This document shows positions 8,701 to 19,629 of a stretch of 23,836 nt of DNA, one piece after another. The stretch lies in NCBI GenBank assembly GCA_036897625.1, contig JAYMTA010000828.1:1-23836 (forward strand), given 5' to 3'. The position numbers and the translations under genes were made by a program. The notes below the pieces were generated by a model. The model saw nothing but the letters and a program-made list of their open reading frames with translations. It did not search any database and was not told where the DNA came from. The stretch comes from Pelargonium cotyledonis. Lineage: Eukaryota > Streptophyta > Magnoliopsida > Geraniales > Geraniaceae. Positions within the stretch are counted from its first letter, which is position 1; every line of letters starts with the position of its first letter.

Positions 8701-11215
8701 TGACAACCTATTCTGTTTTCCCCTGGTTTTAGCGATGCAAGGGTTATGTGGGATCAGAAGACTGGTCGTTCAAGAGGGTTTGGGTTTGTTTCCTTCCGCA
8801 GCCAGCAGGTTTTCTTTTTCATAATACCATTTGCTGACTTTTCATTTTGCTTTTCTGTTCTAAGCTGATATTTAATTATTTTGAACAATTTTTTCTTCTG
8901 CCTAGGATGCTCAAAGTGCGATAAATGACTTAACTGGTAAGATATTTTATTTTACATCATTATTTTTTCTTCTTTGTGGTGCAGTTAAATTGTAGATCTC
9001 AGAACTCTTGGATATGTACTTGTATGATTGTTTATTTCGATAATGTTTATGGGCATTTAGATTGTCCCTAGCCCTACTCCCTAGTGTCACTATATTGTTG
9101 TCTAGTATGTAAAGATATTGTAACCTGTTTTTTTTTTTTTTTGGGTGTGATTAGGCTAATATTCTTCCTTTTCTTCTGCATTATGTTGTATGCGTAGAGC
9201 ATGTAAAGAAACAGAATAATATTTAAATCTACTTATAGTGGTTTAGTTAGCTATGTGTAGTCAATTTGTTGTATATACATGTTCTTCTGTTCATGCTCTA
9301 ACGTGAACTTAACTGACTTAACTTTTAGGTAAATGGCTTGGGAGTAGGCAGATACGTTGTAACTGGGCAGCAAAAGGCGCAACTTCCAACGAAGACAAGC
9401 AGAGCTCAGATTCCAAGAGTGTGGTAGAACTTACCAATGGTTCATCAGGTGAATCATTAATCTATTGAAATTAATGTGCAGTTCTTGCCAAGTGTCTTTT
9501 TGCTTGTTCATTTCTGCGTTCATAGATATGGTGGTGGATCACCATGTCATCCTTTTCCTCCTATCCTTTTAACTAGTCTGGATCACCTTATTATTCATTT
9601 GCATTTACAGCACCTGAAATTATGTTGGCTGTGATCAATATTCTTTTCTCGTTCATTTCGTGTTTCATGTTAGGTGTGGAACTATAAAGAGGGAGAATTC
9701 AGTGTTTCTCATTGAGTTTCCTATATAATATATGTCGGTCTATATACTTCGTCTTTTTACACTGTTTGACCTAGGCTCTGGTCATTGAGTAGAATATTCC
9801 TACCAGTACCAACTTAGCATAGCATTTTAGTCAAATTCTTGTATAAGACATGGAGCCTAAGCCTTCAAAAAGGAACTTATGTATAATAACTTGCTTTTGC
9901 AGAAGACGGGAAAGAGATGACAAACAATGATGCTCCTGAGAACAACCCTCAATACACCACAGTTTATGTGGGAAATCTTGCACCAGAGGTATGAAATCAT
10001 CCTTGCACCAGTCATATCATATCATAGTTCTTTCTCTCATGAATTATTTTTGCTCTGCCATATCGTTAATCTACTGTAAATGGTTGCAAAATCTGTTTGT
10101 GTTCCGGTAATAGTTAAATTGCCAAAACTTATGCTGGTCTGATTTACAGGTCACCCAGCTAGAACTCCATCGCCACTTCCATAATCTTGGCGCTGGACTG
10201 ATTGAAGAGGTCCGGGTTCAGCGAGACAAAGGATTTGGTTTTGTGAGGTACAGTAATCATGCTGAAGCAGGTCTGGCAATTCAGATGGGAAATACCCATT
10301 CAGTCGTCTATGGCAAACAAATTAAGGTGTGCCTTTTATGCTTATTAATAAAGTTTTGCTGTAACTATGAACGATTTCACTTGGCTTTTCCGTATTATGA
10401 TTTATTGTTGTGACTTTCCTTTTTAATTATAATAGTTCCTTGGTTATGGTAACCAAGTCATGTCTGTTAGTGCTTTTCTTCAGTATGAATTTTGTGTGGG
10501 TGAGTTTATTACTCGTGCTCCTTGGATCTAGTAGCATTTGAAATTCTTGATGTTGTAGTGAATAGTTTGATCAACATATCTATTTTGACTGTTCGTTACG
10601 GTTTATATGCAATGATCAAACTCTAAACAATCCCTGATATGTAATAACTAATGTGATAGATAGGGTAGTACTAGCTCCAAAGTCTCGGTTGTTTGGGATT
10701 TAAAAAGAGCTAGCGAGATGGTTCTGTATATGACGGCATGATTGCTGTTTTTTGGGGGTGATTAATTTTCAGGATGGGTTTGGATTAGTCCTTTTGAACC
10801 CAGACATGAAAGAAAAGAGTCTTGAAATTTATAGCCAGTTTAGAGTTCTGTACTTCTGTCCTACTTTTGATGCTTGTATAATATAAGTTCAACATGACAC
10901 TAACCAATTGTCTTTTTATGTTCGTAGTGCTCGTGGGGTAGCAAACCGACACCACCCGGGACAAGTTCAAACCCGCTCCCCCCACCCGCAGCTCTTGCAC
11001 CTTTACCCGGTGTCACTGCCAATGACATATTAGCCTACGAGCGCCAACTAGCAATGAGCAAGATGGGCGGCGTTCACGCTCTCATGCACCCGCAGGGTCA
11101 GCACCATCTCAAGCAAGGGACCATGGGAATGGGTGGAACGGGAGCGAGTCAGGCTATATATGATGGCGGGTTCCAGAATGTAGCTGCTGCTCAGCAACTC
11201 ATGTATTACCAGTAA
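5798..11215 (+). CDS. UBP1B: Oligouridylate-binding protein UBP1 (three RRMs)
   Basis: Twelve exons join in frame (425 aa): 5798-5905, 7461-7522, 7851-7953, 8131-8207, 8308-8369, 8464-8551, 8733-8808, 8906-8936, 9329-9448, 9903-9988, 10150-10326, 10928-11215. UBP1 is a TIA-1-like plant protein that binds U-rich RNA in the nucleus, aids splicing and mRNA stability, and joins stress granules. The N-terminus is Gln-rich (residues 8-23). RRM1 has VYVGNI at 57-62 and SSYGFIHY at 92-99. RRM2 has IFVGDL at 142-147 and RGFGFVSF at 181-188. RRM3 has VYVGNL at 263-268 and KGFGFVRY at 298-305. The tail keeps ERQLAMSKM and ends QQLMYYQ, as in Arabidopsis UBP1B. Length matches the family. The donor of exon 5 (GTTGGC) is weak, but the phase and protein fit. 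The A/B/C paralogue assignment is less sure than the family. Confidence 0.95.
5906..7460 (+). other. Long first intron of UBP1
   Basis: This 1555-base, T-rich intron follows directly after the Gln-rich first exon. It contains no gene-like open frame or clear mobile element. Long leading introns in constitutively expressed plant genes often raise expression, but nothing specific in the sequence proves that here. Confidence 0.5.
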
Positions 11216-12284
11216 TGTAAGTCATGTTGTTATAGTGAAAACCTTTTATCTTCCTTGCAGTTGCAGGATTTTATTCGAGTCTTTTAAGCCAAATAGGAGC
11301 TTTTTATTGTTCTTTTTCCCTTTAATCCATTTCTCATGATGTGAAGTTGTTGCCCAATACCCACCAATCTTGATGTGCTTGCCATTTGTATGGATATAAT
11401 ATATATACATATATATGTATTTTCTTATGATTTTCTATATATTATTAGGGGAAATAATGGCTCGTGCTCGGATATTTATGATTATTTTTTGTATCATATG
11501 GTTTGATTTAGGGTAAATTGCAGATAAATATACTCTTGCACATCGGGTTTGGGTTACAAACATATTCGACTTTACTCTCACATGTGTTTGGGTTAAATAT
11601 TTTCAGCTCGACTTGAAATTCAAATGTGTCGGGTTATGATTAACCCAATTACGAACCACTTAGTGCCTGTTACCATCTCTACCAAGGCTGCATAACTGCG
11701 AGCAGCCCAACTCAAAACGAATCAAACCTTTTATGAGCCTCTTCAGTTTGAAGTTTAGTTAGAGCTAGCAATTTGGAGTTGAAATCACTGGACATCCAAA
11801 TTTGATCTGATCAATTTGCCTATTAGGTGGGGTCGGATCTGTCTTGTTAAGATTTTAGATTGGATCGAGTAAACCTCACGAATCTACACATTTTACAAGT
11901 GAAGCTCGATCAGCAACCCAAGAACCTGAACCCGAATGAATTTGAAGCCCTTCCAAGTTGGATTCGGACAAAACTTTTCAACCCGACCTGAAATTGACTT
12001 GAAACATAAAATTGCCACCTACTTCATATAGGCTCGCTCATTCCATAAATTCAATATTTAAGTCTTATCACTAGAAGTTGGAATTGGTATGGGTGGTGTC
12101 CAAAACAGTAGTAAGAAAATAGCTATAGAGTAAATACAACATTTTTTAAATTGACAAATAACATAGTTATACATATCTAGAAAACAAAGCACATAGCTTC
12201 AAAAATCCTATTTTCGCACGAACAACTCTTAGCTCGAAGCCTACATCGATGAATGTAAAAGCTCAATATTCAATCAAGAGTCGA
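11216..12284. other. Gap between convergent UBP1 and FLU genes
   Basis: Both genes point into this gap, so it should hold two 3' UTRs and terminators. After the UBP1 stop there is a TA-rich stretch near 11395-11450. From about 11515 to 12010 the sequence repeats words such as GGGTTTGGGTTA and AACCCGACCTGAA. That wording resembles common unclassified plant intergenic repeats, but I cannot name a family or define ends. No coding region is seen. Confidence 0.4.
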
Positions 12285-15200
12285 TCAATCTGCTTCCAAT
12301 CCTGCAATGTACTTGTCGTAGAACTTCCCGGCTTGCTCAAGATCACCAAGCTCGGTATAACAATCCGCAATGGCTCCACAAGCTTCGGTGTTTCCTGAGA
12401 CCTCTCCTTCTCGCTCGGAGATGGCCAGAACCATGGAATGGTACTTAATGGCTTCCCGATACTTACCTTGCCTCTGCAACGAGGCTCCTGGAAGAAGCAA
12501 ATCGACATCAGAAACAAGAAGTGACATTATATGCTAAGAATCAACTACCAAAATGGTATCCTACTACCCGTACTATTAGGATCTAACCAATTTGGTATCT
12601 GAACTAATTTTATGCCAAAATAGTCCCCACACTATTGAAAACTGGCCCAAATAGTTCCTGACATCAACAACTGTCCTTGAACTTCAACTTTAGTATCGTG
12701 AAATTAGTTCAAAACGGTTTCTGCTGTCTAAAATTAAATCACTGACGAATCTTTTATATGCAAACTGATGCGGCAAATAATTGAAAATAATTTGACGCCT
12801 TCCTTTGACAGTGACCAATATGGACTAATTTCGCCATACTTTAGGACTAAATTAGAGAAAAGTGGACATTAAGGGCTAATTTTGAATGAAATGGATAGAT
12901 AGTAAAGGGACCATTTCGGAATATGCTCCATTTTACATATCTCAAAATTCAGTATGCTAGTTATGAAAATGATGGAAAGAAGAGTAGAAAACGCACCTAG
13001 ACCTCTCGCCGCCTTCTTTTCCTTAGTTGAATCCCTTAAACTTTGAGCAAGCTCAAGTGCAGCCTTAAACTCCTCATATGCCTTTTCTAGATCTTGATTC
13101 CTCAAAAAATTCTTTCCTGCTTTCAGCCGAGTAATCAACTCATGTTTTTTTGGATCAACGATAACTTCATCTTCCGATATCCTACTACCAACGGGAGCAT
13201 AACTCAAGCTGGGGGCGTAGGATTCAATCTTAGCTTGCCTCCTCAGGGCGGCATTAATTTGGCGTAGCTGCTCATTCAGCCGCAATAATTCCCCTTTTCT
13301 TTGTCGTGCAAGCAAACCTGTCATAAATGGACTTAGTAATGTACCCAATGCGACCTTTAACCTACACATAAAAGGACGAAAGTGGGCTTCTTAGCTTTAT
13401 TTTGCTAAACTATGCCCAATATTTAAGCAGCCACCACTATATAAAATGGACAGTCCAAGCTGAATATGGAGCATAGCGATCACGGTAATGAGCTCTAAGC
13501 CAATTGTCCATGCAAGCCGATTGTGCATTTAACATGCATATCTTGATCCTAGTCCAAACCTCACTATACCATAGTGGTGTCTTAAAACCTAGCTTTCTGG
13601 ACACTATTGGAAGAAAAAGATTTACGCAACTATGAAAGTTATGAATTGTAAATTCTTATACGAAGTGCTAAACCTAGCTTCCCGGACACTTTTGGAAGAA
13701 AATAATTAACTTAACTATGAAAATCATAAATTGTAAATTCATACACAAAGTGCTCGGAGTAATTGCATCAACAAGTGAACTCTATGATGCCTTACCTCCC
13801 ACCGTGGCCCCTACAAGGGAAACAAAGAGCAGTACAGGCATGTTAAAAGAAGAGTCAGTAGCCTCGCACGTTTCCGCCAAAGCTCCAAAAGGTGTGGCTA
13901 AGAAAAAGGCATTAGTGACAAGAAGCGCCATAGCCAGGAATCTCGAGCATATGATTCCCTGTTAATGTAATAATTCATTATTAGAAGGCATCATTGCATT
14001 GCAGTGAATATGCTATTCACAGTTTCAACAAACTCAACCCACAAAACTTTGAAGAGATGAATATACAAAACTATTTTATAATCCTTCACTTAAAATGAGT
14101 GTCTTGATTTCTATTTTGAGAAAATTAAGAAGTTAGTTAATGTTGTAGTAGCCCATGCACTTTTTTTGTAACAAGCTCAATGGATCTTGTAACTAACTCA
14201 TTATAGGGATACTATATGGAAATTCATGCATAACTAACTTTCTAAAAAAGAAACAAGACACTCATTTTGAGACAAAAATGCAAGAGAAACATGACACTCA
14301 TATGAACTTTCAAAACGGTATGGCATTATCGCTAAATGCTTAAATACTAATTCTTGTACTTCATACTTCATAGGCAACGTAAAAAGGCATACTTAATGAT
14401 ATAGCCCTGAGGGAATGTAGCTCTTAAGATTTCACGACAGTAGTTTCTTTCAAACTCTCGAAAAACAAGAAAAGCCAACAGAATATTATATCACCATTTA
14501 TCACATTCACAAGCGGTCAAGCTATTTTATGAAAGCTACCAGGAGGACTCACCGTCATACCTGATCGTTGAACTGGAAACCGGTCAGCAACCTTGCTATG
14601 AAGTGATGTCATCAGATTGATCGCACACATTCCTTCTAATTTCCGGAAATCATTGTCCGCTAAACACATTACTCGTCTGGATAGCAAGCTACGATGGGCG
14701 TTAAATTGTCCACAATGTGCAAGCTTCTCAACCTTATATAGAAGAGAATCCACCTTCCCTGTTCCAACAATTACATTCAATTTCAATAAAATACGGCACA
14801 ATTACATTAAGTAGCATTTCAATTAGAATTTTCCTTATGGAATTGTTTAGGAATCAAAATGGGAATGAGATTCTTATTCTTCATGTTTGGATTCAAATCT
14901 TTTGGTCATGAAATGGCTTTGAAACTCAATCCTGTTCCATTTTTTTTTAATCCAGTCACTACCTAACCAGCTGCAATATCAAGCCAATAATGCAATGAAC
15001 AATTTGAATTACTTATTACTAGGCAATTATTTCATTTCTAATGCGAACCCAAAGCCATCCCGATTCCCGGAACAAGTTACTCATAGATAGGGCATTTGGC
15101 AATGGGCCAATGGCCCATGTGACATCACTAATTCGGCCGATAATACCGATCTAGGCCAGCAAAAAGTGGACCAACAAACATGTTTTTTTGATCCAGCTCG

Positions 15201-15975
15201 CAGTCTTTTTTGCTTGCAAAATGCGCCACGGACCATCACAAGCCCAGCCAAGATAATACCGGATATATAGTGATAGGAAGTGGCCTGATAAGCATATGCC
15301 AGCTCTACATGCAATGTAACATACTTACATACCCTCACATCATTGAAATTTTTTCCTTTCATTTCAGTCTTATCCAAAATTTTCAGCTACTACACATTTT
15401 TCGACACGACCCATTTAGGCTTGACATAGCCCGTTGGCCCATTTTCCAGCTCTACATGCAATGTAACATACTTACATACCCTCAAATCATTGAAAAACTG
15501 TCCACCAATTTCACTCTTATCCACTCATTTCAATCCAATTCACAGCTAATGAATTCAAAATTTCAGCTTCACATATTTTATTGAATGAGATTTGCATCAA
15601 AACATGATTTTTTGGGTGTTCAATTCTTATTACCAACAAACAGTTCCAACCCACCTACACAAAACAAAATTCCACTCCACCAACCTGCTTGGTTCTCGAG
15701 AAACTAGAAAAGAAAATCTGGGTTACATCGCTACATCACAACAGCATTGCAGTTTGCAACTTCAAGATGACAAAATGGTTAAATGGGTACTAAAGTTTAG
15801 CAGCAGAAACCAATATTAACAATAAAATTTCAAGAATTCGACCATAGAAAAATAAGCTGTACGGAGCAGAGCACTGACCGGAGACAGTAGATTTTCCGGA
15901 GAAGTGACCGGACGGTGGATATCGCGGCGAGTTCGGAGCGGCGAAGAAGGACGAGCAACGCAGCAGTACCGCCAT
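12285..15975 (-). CDS. FLU: FLU, chloroplast repressor of chlorophyll precursor synthesis
   Basis: Five minus-strand exons join in frame (329 aa): 15975-15879, 14758-14553, 13958-13796, 13317-12997, 12487-12285. FLU sits in the thylakoid membrane and holds back 5-aminolevulinate synthesis in the dark by binding glutamyl-tRNA reductase through its TPR domain. Residues 1 to about 100 form the Ser/Arg-rich transit region. A hydrophobic segment lies at 107-129 and a membrane span at about 141-159. A coiled coil follows at 160-187 (ARQRKGELLRLNEQLRQINA), then three TPR units over about 214-329. The last 170 residues are very close to Arabidopsis FLU (316 aa); the transit part is diverged. Exon 2 must use the GTGAGT donor, because the nearby GTATGA breaks the phase. 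A Cys sits at position 4 of the last TPR (EACGAIADCY), where Arabidopsis has Tyr. Confidence 0.93.
12548..12919. mobile_element. Possible MITE inside FLU intron 4
   Basis: The intron carries CCAAAATGGTATCCTACTAC at 12548-12567. The reverse complement of 12900-12919 is CCGAAATGGTCCCTTTACTA, which matches it at about three quarters of positions. The 372-base interval between is AT-rich and has no open frame. This fits a short non-autonomous inverted-repeat element. No convincing target duplication was found, so the class is unknown. Confidence 0.35.
13585..13754. repeat. 85-bp tandem duplication in FLU intron 3
   Basis: Two head-to-tail copies lie at 13585-13669 and 13670-13754. Both start AAACCTAGCTT and end AAGTGCT, with roughly four-fifths of bases alike. 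The array stops about 40 bases short of exon 3 (13796), in the donor-side part of the intron on the minus strand. Confidence 0.75.
14759..15878 (-). other. FLU intron 1
   Basis: This 1120-base intron separates the transit-peptide start from the rest of the protein. The middle (15090-15440) contains words such as GGGCCAATGGCCCAT and CGACCCATTTAGGC that recall common plant repeats, and a 147-bp-spaced direct repeat is listed separately. The 124-codon open frame at 15210-15584 is made largely of that repeat and has no recognisable domain. Confidence 0.5.
15300..15500. repeat. Direct repeat, 147-bp period, in FLU intron 1
   Basis: A 38-base word beginning CAGCTCTACATGCAATGTAA occurs identically at 15300-15337 and 15447-15484. 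It is followed in both places by ATCATTGAAA after one mismatch. The identity suggests a recent duplication. The second copy is preceded by CCCGTTGGCCCATTTTC, which the first lacks. Confidence 0.8.
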
Positions 15976-16910
15976 TTTTGGTTTTCGGATAAAGCTTTGT
16001 GCTCTGTATTTGCTGTTTCAGTGTGTGCTGTTGTGTGTATGGGTGGGGAGTGTTTGAATCGTGCAATTGACCTTGGTCATCTAGTATTATTACATAAATG
16101 CCACTGTGTTTTTACTTCCAAATATTACTAGTTTATTGAAATATGTTTTATTTTTATCACTATAGTCCTCAACTCTCTATTTATTCTAAATTGATATCTA
16201 ATTCGATTTTTGTTCGCATGTAAAATATTTATTTAGTTCCAATTGTGTTTCGAAAGTACGTTATTTTTGTTTCAAACTTGTTCAATTCATAACAATTTTG
16301 TCTAATGAGACTTATAGGACAAATACTAAGATTTTTCTAGCACTATTTTGTTGACATGATACTAAGTTAACAAAATTTACAAATGAAACAAATTTAGAAC
16401 AAAATTATATAATTGAAAGACGTAATTGCGTGTCAATTTTGTCCAATTTGGTTCCAACTATGTCTTAATGTTTTATTTTATATATTCAAATTGGTATAGT
16501 CCATAATGATTTCATTAAATTAGGCTGATGTGACATTTTTAAAAATTATTTTCTAATAATTTTTGTTGTTGATGTGACAGTTACGCTGCGATGCACTTAA
16601 ATTAGTTGAATTTACTAATAGTGTTATTTTGGAACACAATTAAATAATTGATAGATCAAATTTGACAAATTTGACGTGACAACCACGTTACTCAACTATA
16701 CATATTTGTTCTAAAATTGCTCATATCTATAAATTTAGCTAACTTTAGTGTCACACTAACAAACATAATGTCATAGTGAAACAATAGGAATAATTTCAGT
16801 TGTTCTATATTGGAATGAAAATGAAAATAAGTGTCAATTCAAAACAAAATAAATAATTGTGGGGCCAAAATAGAATTAACCCAAATTGGTCCTAAAAAAA
16901 GTTTGAATTA
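15976..16910. other. FLU upstream region and AT-rich spacer
   Basis: Just upstream of the FLU ATG (read on the minus strand) is a CA-rich presumed 5' UTR at 15976-16070. I see no clear TATA box. From about 16140 to 16900 the sequence is AT-rich with repeated phrases such as AATTGTGTTTCGAAAGTAC and TTTGACAAATTTGACGTGAC. It resembles a decayed non-autonomous element but no ends can be fixed. No coding region is seen. Confidence 0.4.
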
Positions 16911-17184
16911 TGGGCCTTACTATGGGCCTTGATCTCACTTACACCATTACATAAAAAATTACCCGTTACAATTTCGAGCCTTAAAACGACGTCGTCGTCC
17001 TCGAGAGACGAAGGCCTGTGATTTACACGGCAACTTCACTGAGTCACTGAGTCACTGAACTTCCCGCGTTAAACCTCTACAGATTTCTAGGGTTTAAGCT
17101 TCGGAGTCCTTGAAATCACAGGAATTTCTTAGGTTTTGTGTGGCTGTGACTGGATTTTATTCAACGAAATCGGTTTAATCGGAC
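16911..17184 (+). promoter_or_regulatory. Promoter-like block: site II, E2F-like, telo-box
   Basis: TGGGCC (site II, a TCP target) occurs at 16911-16916 and 16923-16928. AAAACGACGTCGTCG is near 16983. TGAGTCAC is repeated in tandem at 17039-17057. TTCCCGCG, like an E2F site, is at 17061-17068, and TAGGGTTT (reverse telo-box) is at 17088-17095. This set is typical of promoters of proliferation-related and translation-related plant genes. It points to the plus strand, towards the ATG at 17185, and lies head-to-head with FLU about 1.2 kb away. Activity is inferred from motifs only. Confidence 0.5.
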
Positions 17185-17286
17185 ATGGACGTCGAAATGG
17201 AGACTTCTCCGAGCTACTTCGACCCCAAAGACCTCACTACAGAGAGAGAGAGAGATTTTCATATTTATTTTTTAACTAAAAATTAA
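17185..17286 (+). pseudogene. Truncated 5' coding fragment of unknown gene
   Basis: An ATG at 17185 opens MDVEMETSPSYFDPKDLTT, whose composition and neat placement after the promoter block look like a genuine protein start. The frame then runs into an AG repeat (17241-17255) and AT-rich DNA, and stops at TAA 17284-17286 after 33 codons. There is no GT donor near the end of the good part, so normal splicing onwards is unlikely. I read it as the severed first exon of a nuclear gene whose remainder has been lost or displaced. I do not recognise the protein. It could instead be an intact first exon with an unusual splice. Confidence 0.4.
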
Positions 17287-17554
17287 ATAACAAATATATC
17301 AGAGCAGCAGTTAACAATGATATTGACGGAATTTGACGGTGGGTTCCGAATTGGTTATAAATTAAAAGTGTAGATACTTAATTGTATACAATAAAAGTTT
17401 ACGTATTAAGTTTAGTTATCAAAAAAATCTTTATTCCTTAAATTTATGTTTAAATACACTCATAGTAGTCAATGCCCACTAGTTCAAGACTCATGGAGTG
17501 AGGGTAGAAACGAATCAGTGCTACTTTTGTTGAACCTTTATTGTTGGGTATTAA

Positions 17555-17999
17555 GTGGGTGTTTGGATTAGCTCATGAGCTGGTCAAACAAACTCATAAA
17601 CACAAAATAACATTTTTTAGTGTTTGGTTATGACTAAAATCGCTCATGAGCACTTGCTGATGAGCTAAAATAAAATAGTTGGGTACCCTCAACTTCTGAT
17701 TTTTCAGCTCATTATCAGTTAAAAAAGAGCTATTTTGACCAAGTTTAAGATATTTATGTCCTTCTAATTTTCTTTTAATTACACATATATTTATTGTATA
17801 ATTCAATTTATTGCTTAACTTTAAAATTATTTTAGTTATTTGTCTATTTTAACTAACATCAATTAAATATTACTATTTTTATCAACATTTTTATCCAAAC
17901 AGTTAAACAGCTTCTTTTTAAAAATAGTTGAAGCACAAAATTGCTTATGATCTTTTCATGATTATGGGCTATTTTGGAGAAGTTAATCCAAACATTCTC
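17555..17999. mobile_element. Tourist-like (PIF/Harbinger) MITE
   Basis: The left end is GTGGGTGTTTGGATTAGCT at 17555. The reverse complement of the right end is GAGAATGTTTGGATTAACT, ending at 17999. Both ends are flanked by TAA (17552-17554 and 18000-18002), the three-base target duplication typical of this superfamily. The 445-base interior is AT-rich and has no transposase frame, so the element is non-autonomous. Subterminal words such as GCTCATGAGC recur inside. Confidence 0.75.
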
Positions 18000-18301
18000 T
18001 AATTAGGATAAAATCATGCACTTTTTTGCCATTTAGAATTTGGAAACCAATAACTTATTTTTAATCTTATACAAAAATTAATTTGTATACATAAAAAATT
18101 AAAAACTAGTAAAAAAATATATTTATAACATTTCAAAATCAAGTGGTTAGCCAATTATGATAGAAGAGTGCAAAGTTCCATAGCAAATGAAACTTTCATA
18201 TATTTAATTTGAGAATTATATGTGAGGGGAGAGAAAAAAAATTGAAATCATAAAATTAAAATTTTATGGGCTCCGTGACAGCCATATTTTTTAATGACGT
18301 T

Positions 18302-19482
18302 ATTTTTAGATCAGAAAGAAAGACCTTTATTAAAATAAAATTGTAAAGATGAAACGGAACAGGACAAAACAACTAAACCAAAACTAACAAAACAGAATAA
18401 AGAATTTAACCGAGCAAACTGCTACCTAATGAGTCAATCTTTCCTATCTTTGGGTGGACATCCATGAAATATCAGGTCAAAGAGCACCCTAACTCGGATC
18501 GGGGTCCTGGAGCAAAAGCTTACTCCCCCCCAATCCGCCCTACTATGCCAAACTAGCCAGACTTTCTCCTCCTCCAAATGAATCAGACCTAAAGCATCCC
18601 CCTAACCCAAAACCTGATCCTACCCCGAGTTAGTGAGTTCACCAATCAACCGCTGGGACGGCAAAGTTCCCCCACATTCTCGGGATTACATTGCTCCAAC
18701 AACAAGATGTTGTCCAGGTACATCCACGATTTCTTTGTTACCACCATTAGAGCATCTGTAGCGTCATAAAACTCAAAGTAAAGCTGAGGGAGATCGTTTT
18801 CAATAGCAGAATTGATAGGTAAGGCCTCATAGTGACCCCTCCTCGAAGCTTCTATACCTTCATCATAACTTTCAGCATGTGACCCAGATTTTCCGGTTCT
18901 TCCGAGTAAAAGCGTATGATAAACCCGAAGGATTCCAACTTCTCTGTGCCACCGCCCTGAACAGAGAACGATTTCTCCTCCTCTATACGAGACAATTCAA
19001 GGTCCTCAAACACCAATTTAATTTGTCCCTCTTCCTCTTCATCTCTAGTCGTCCCTCTCTGTCCTATCTGTCAATTGGGACTCCAGACACAGTTTCCGAC
19101 CCCATCGGCCGACAGTTATCCTCTCCAGCCAAAACCCTAACACCCCCCGACTGACCTCCATAGCCCTCATAGGCTCCCCAAACAAACTCCAACCCCACTT
19201 TCCTTCCGCCGCCATCTGAGCAGCCATACGCGTTGATCACTACCTATAACCACCACTTGCCATCCACCATGCAAAGCAGTTTCATAACCAATGCCCCTAC
19301 CGCCGCTAACACGGACAACGCCGTCCAACACCAACCTCACACGTCTAAACGCCACGCCTGCGACTGCTATAAATGATCGGAGATAATGCAAACGAACTCC
19401 TTCATCAACCAAACGATCACCACTACCAACACTCTCAGCCCTAGAGAGACTAGACCACATTTTTGTTTTTACTTTTACAACA
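18302..19482 (-). mobile_element. Decayed LINE-type element with ORF1 but no ORF2
   Basis: The minus-strand sequence holds broken frames that match the gag-like DUF4283 domain of plant LINEs. A first part ends MLKVMMKV then a stop where the family usually has Trp. After a frameshift, a part contains LPQLYFEFYDATD, SWMYLDNILLLEQ and, after another stop, IRFWVRG. The 3' side ends in AATAAAGGTCTTTCTTTCTG, like the end of retroelement transcripts. The flanks TTTTTTAATGACGTT (18287-18301) and TTTTTGAATGATGTT (19483-19497) agree at 13 of 15 bases and may be an old target duplication. No reverse transcriptase is present between them, so this is an internally deleted or non-autonomous copy. Confidence 0.55.
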
Positions 19483-19629
19483 TTTTTGAATGATGTTTAA
19501 ACTACTTTTAATATTTTTCTTTTGTATTATTATAAAATAATATTTATATATGAACCAATCAAATCAAGGACATGTATGAATTTTATTGTATATAACTAAT
19601 GTCAGTTGACTAATTTTTATTTATGAAAA

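Noticed and set aside
13717..13965. 82-codon plus-strand frame
   Set aside because: It is the complement of FLU exon 3, whose minus-strand reading matches the FLU membrane segment.
15210..15584. 124-codon plus-strand frame in FLU intron 1
   Set aside because: It is built largely from a 147-bp direct repeat, has no domain, and lies in an intron with good flanking splice sites.
17594..17806. 70-codon minus-strand frame
   Set aside because: It is inside the non-autonomous Tourist-like MITE and has no similarity to a transposase.
19045..19460. Minus-strand frames of 60 and 97 codons with an ATG start
   Set aside because: They lie in the 5' part of the decayed LINE-type element, overlap each other in different frames and show no recognised domain on their own.
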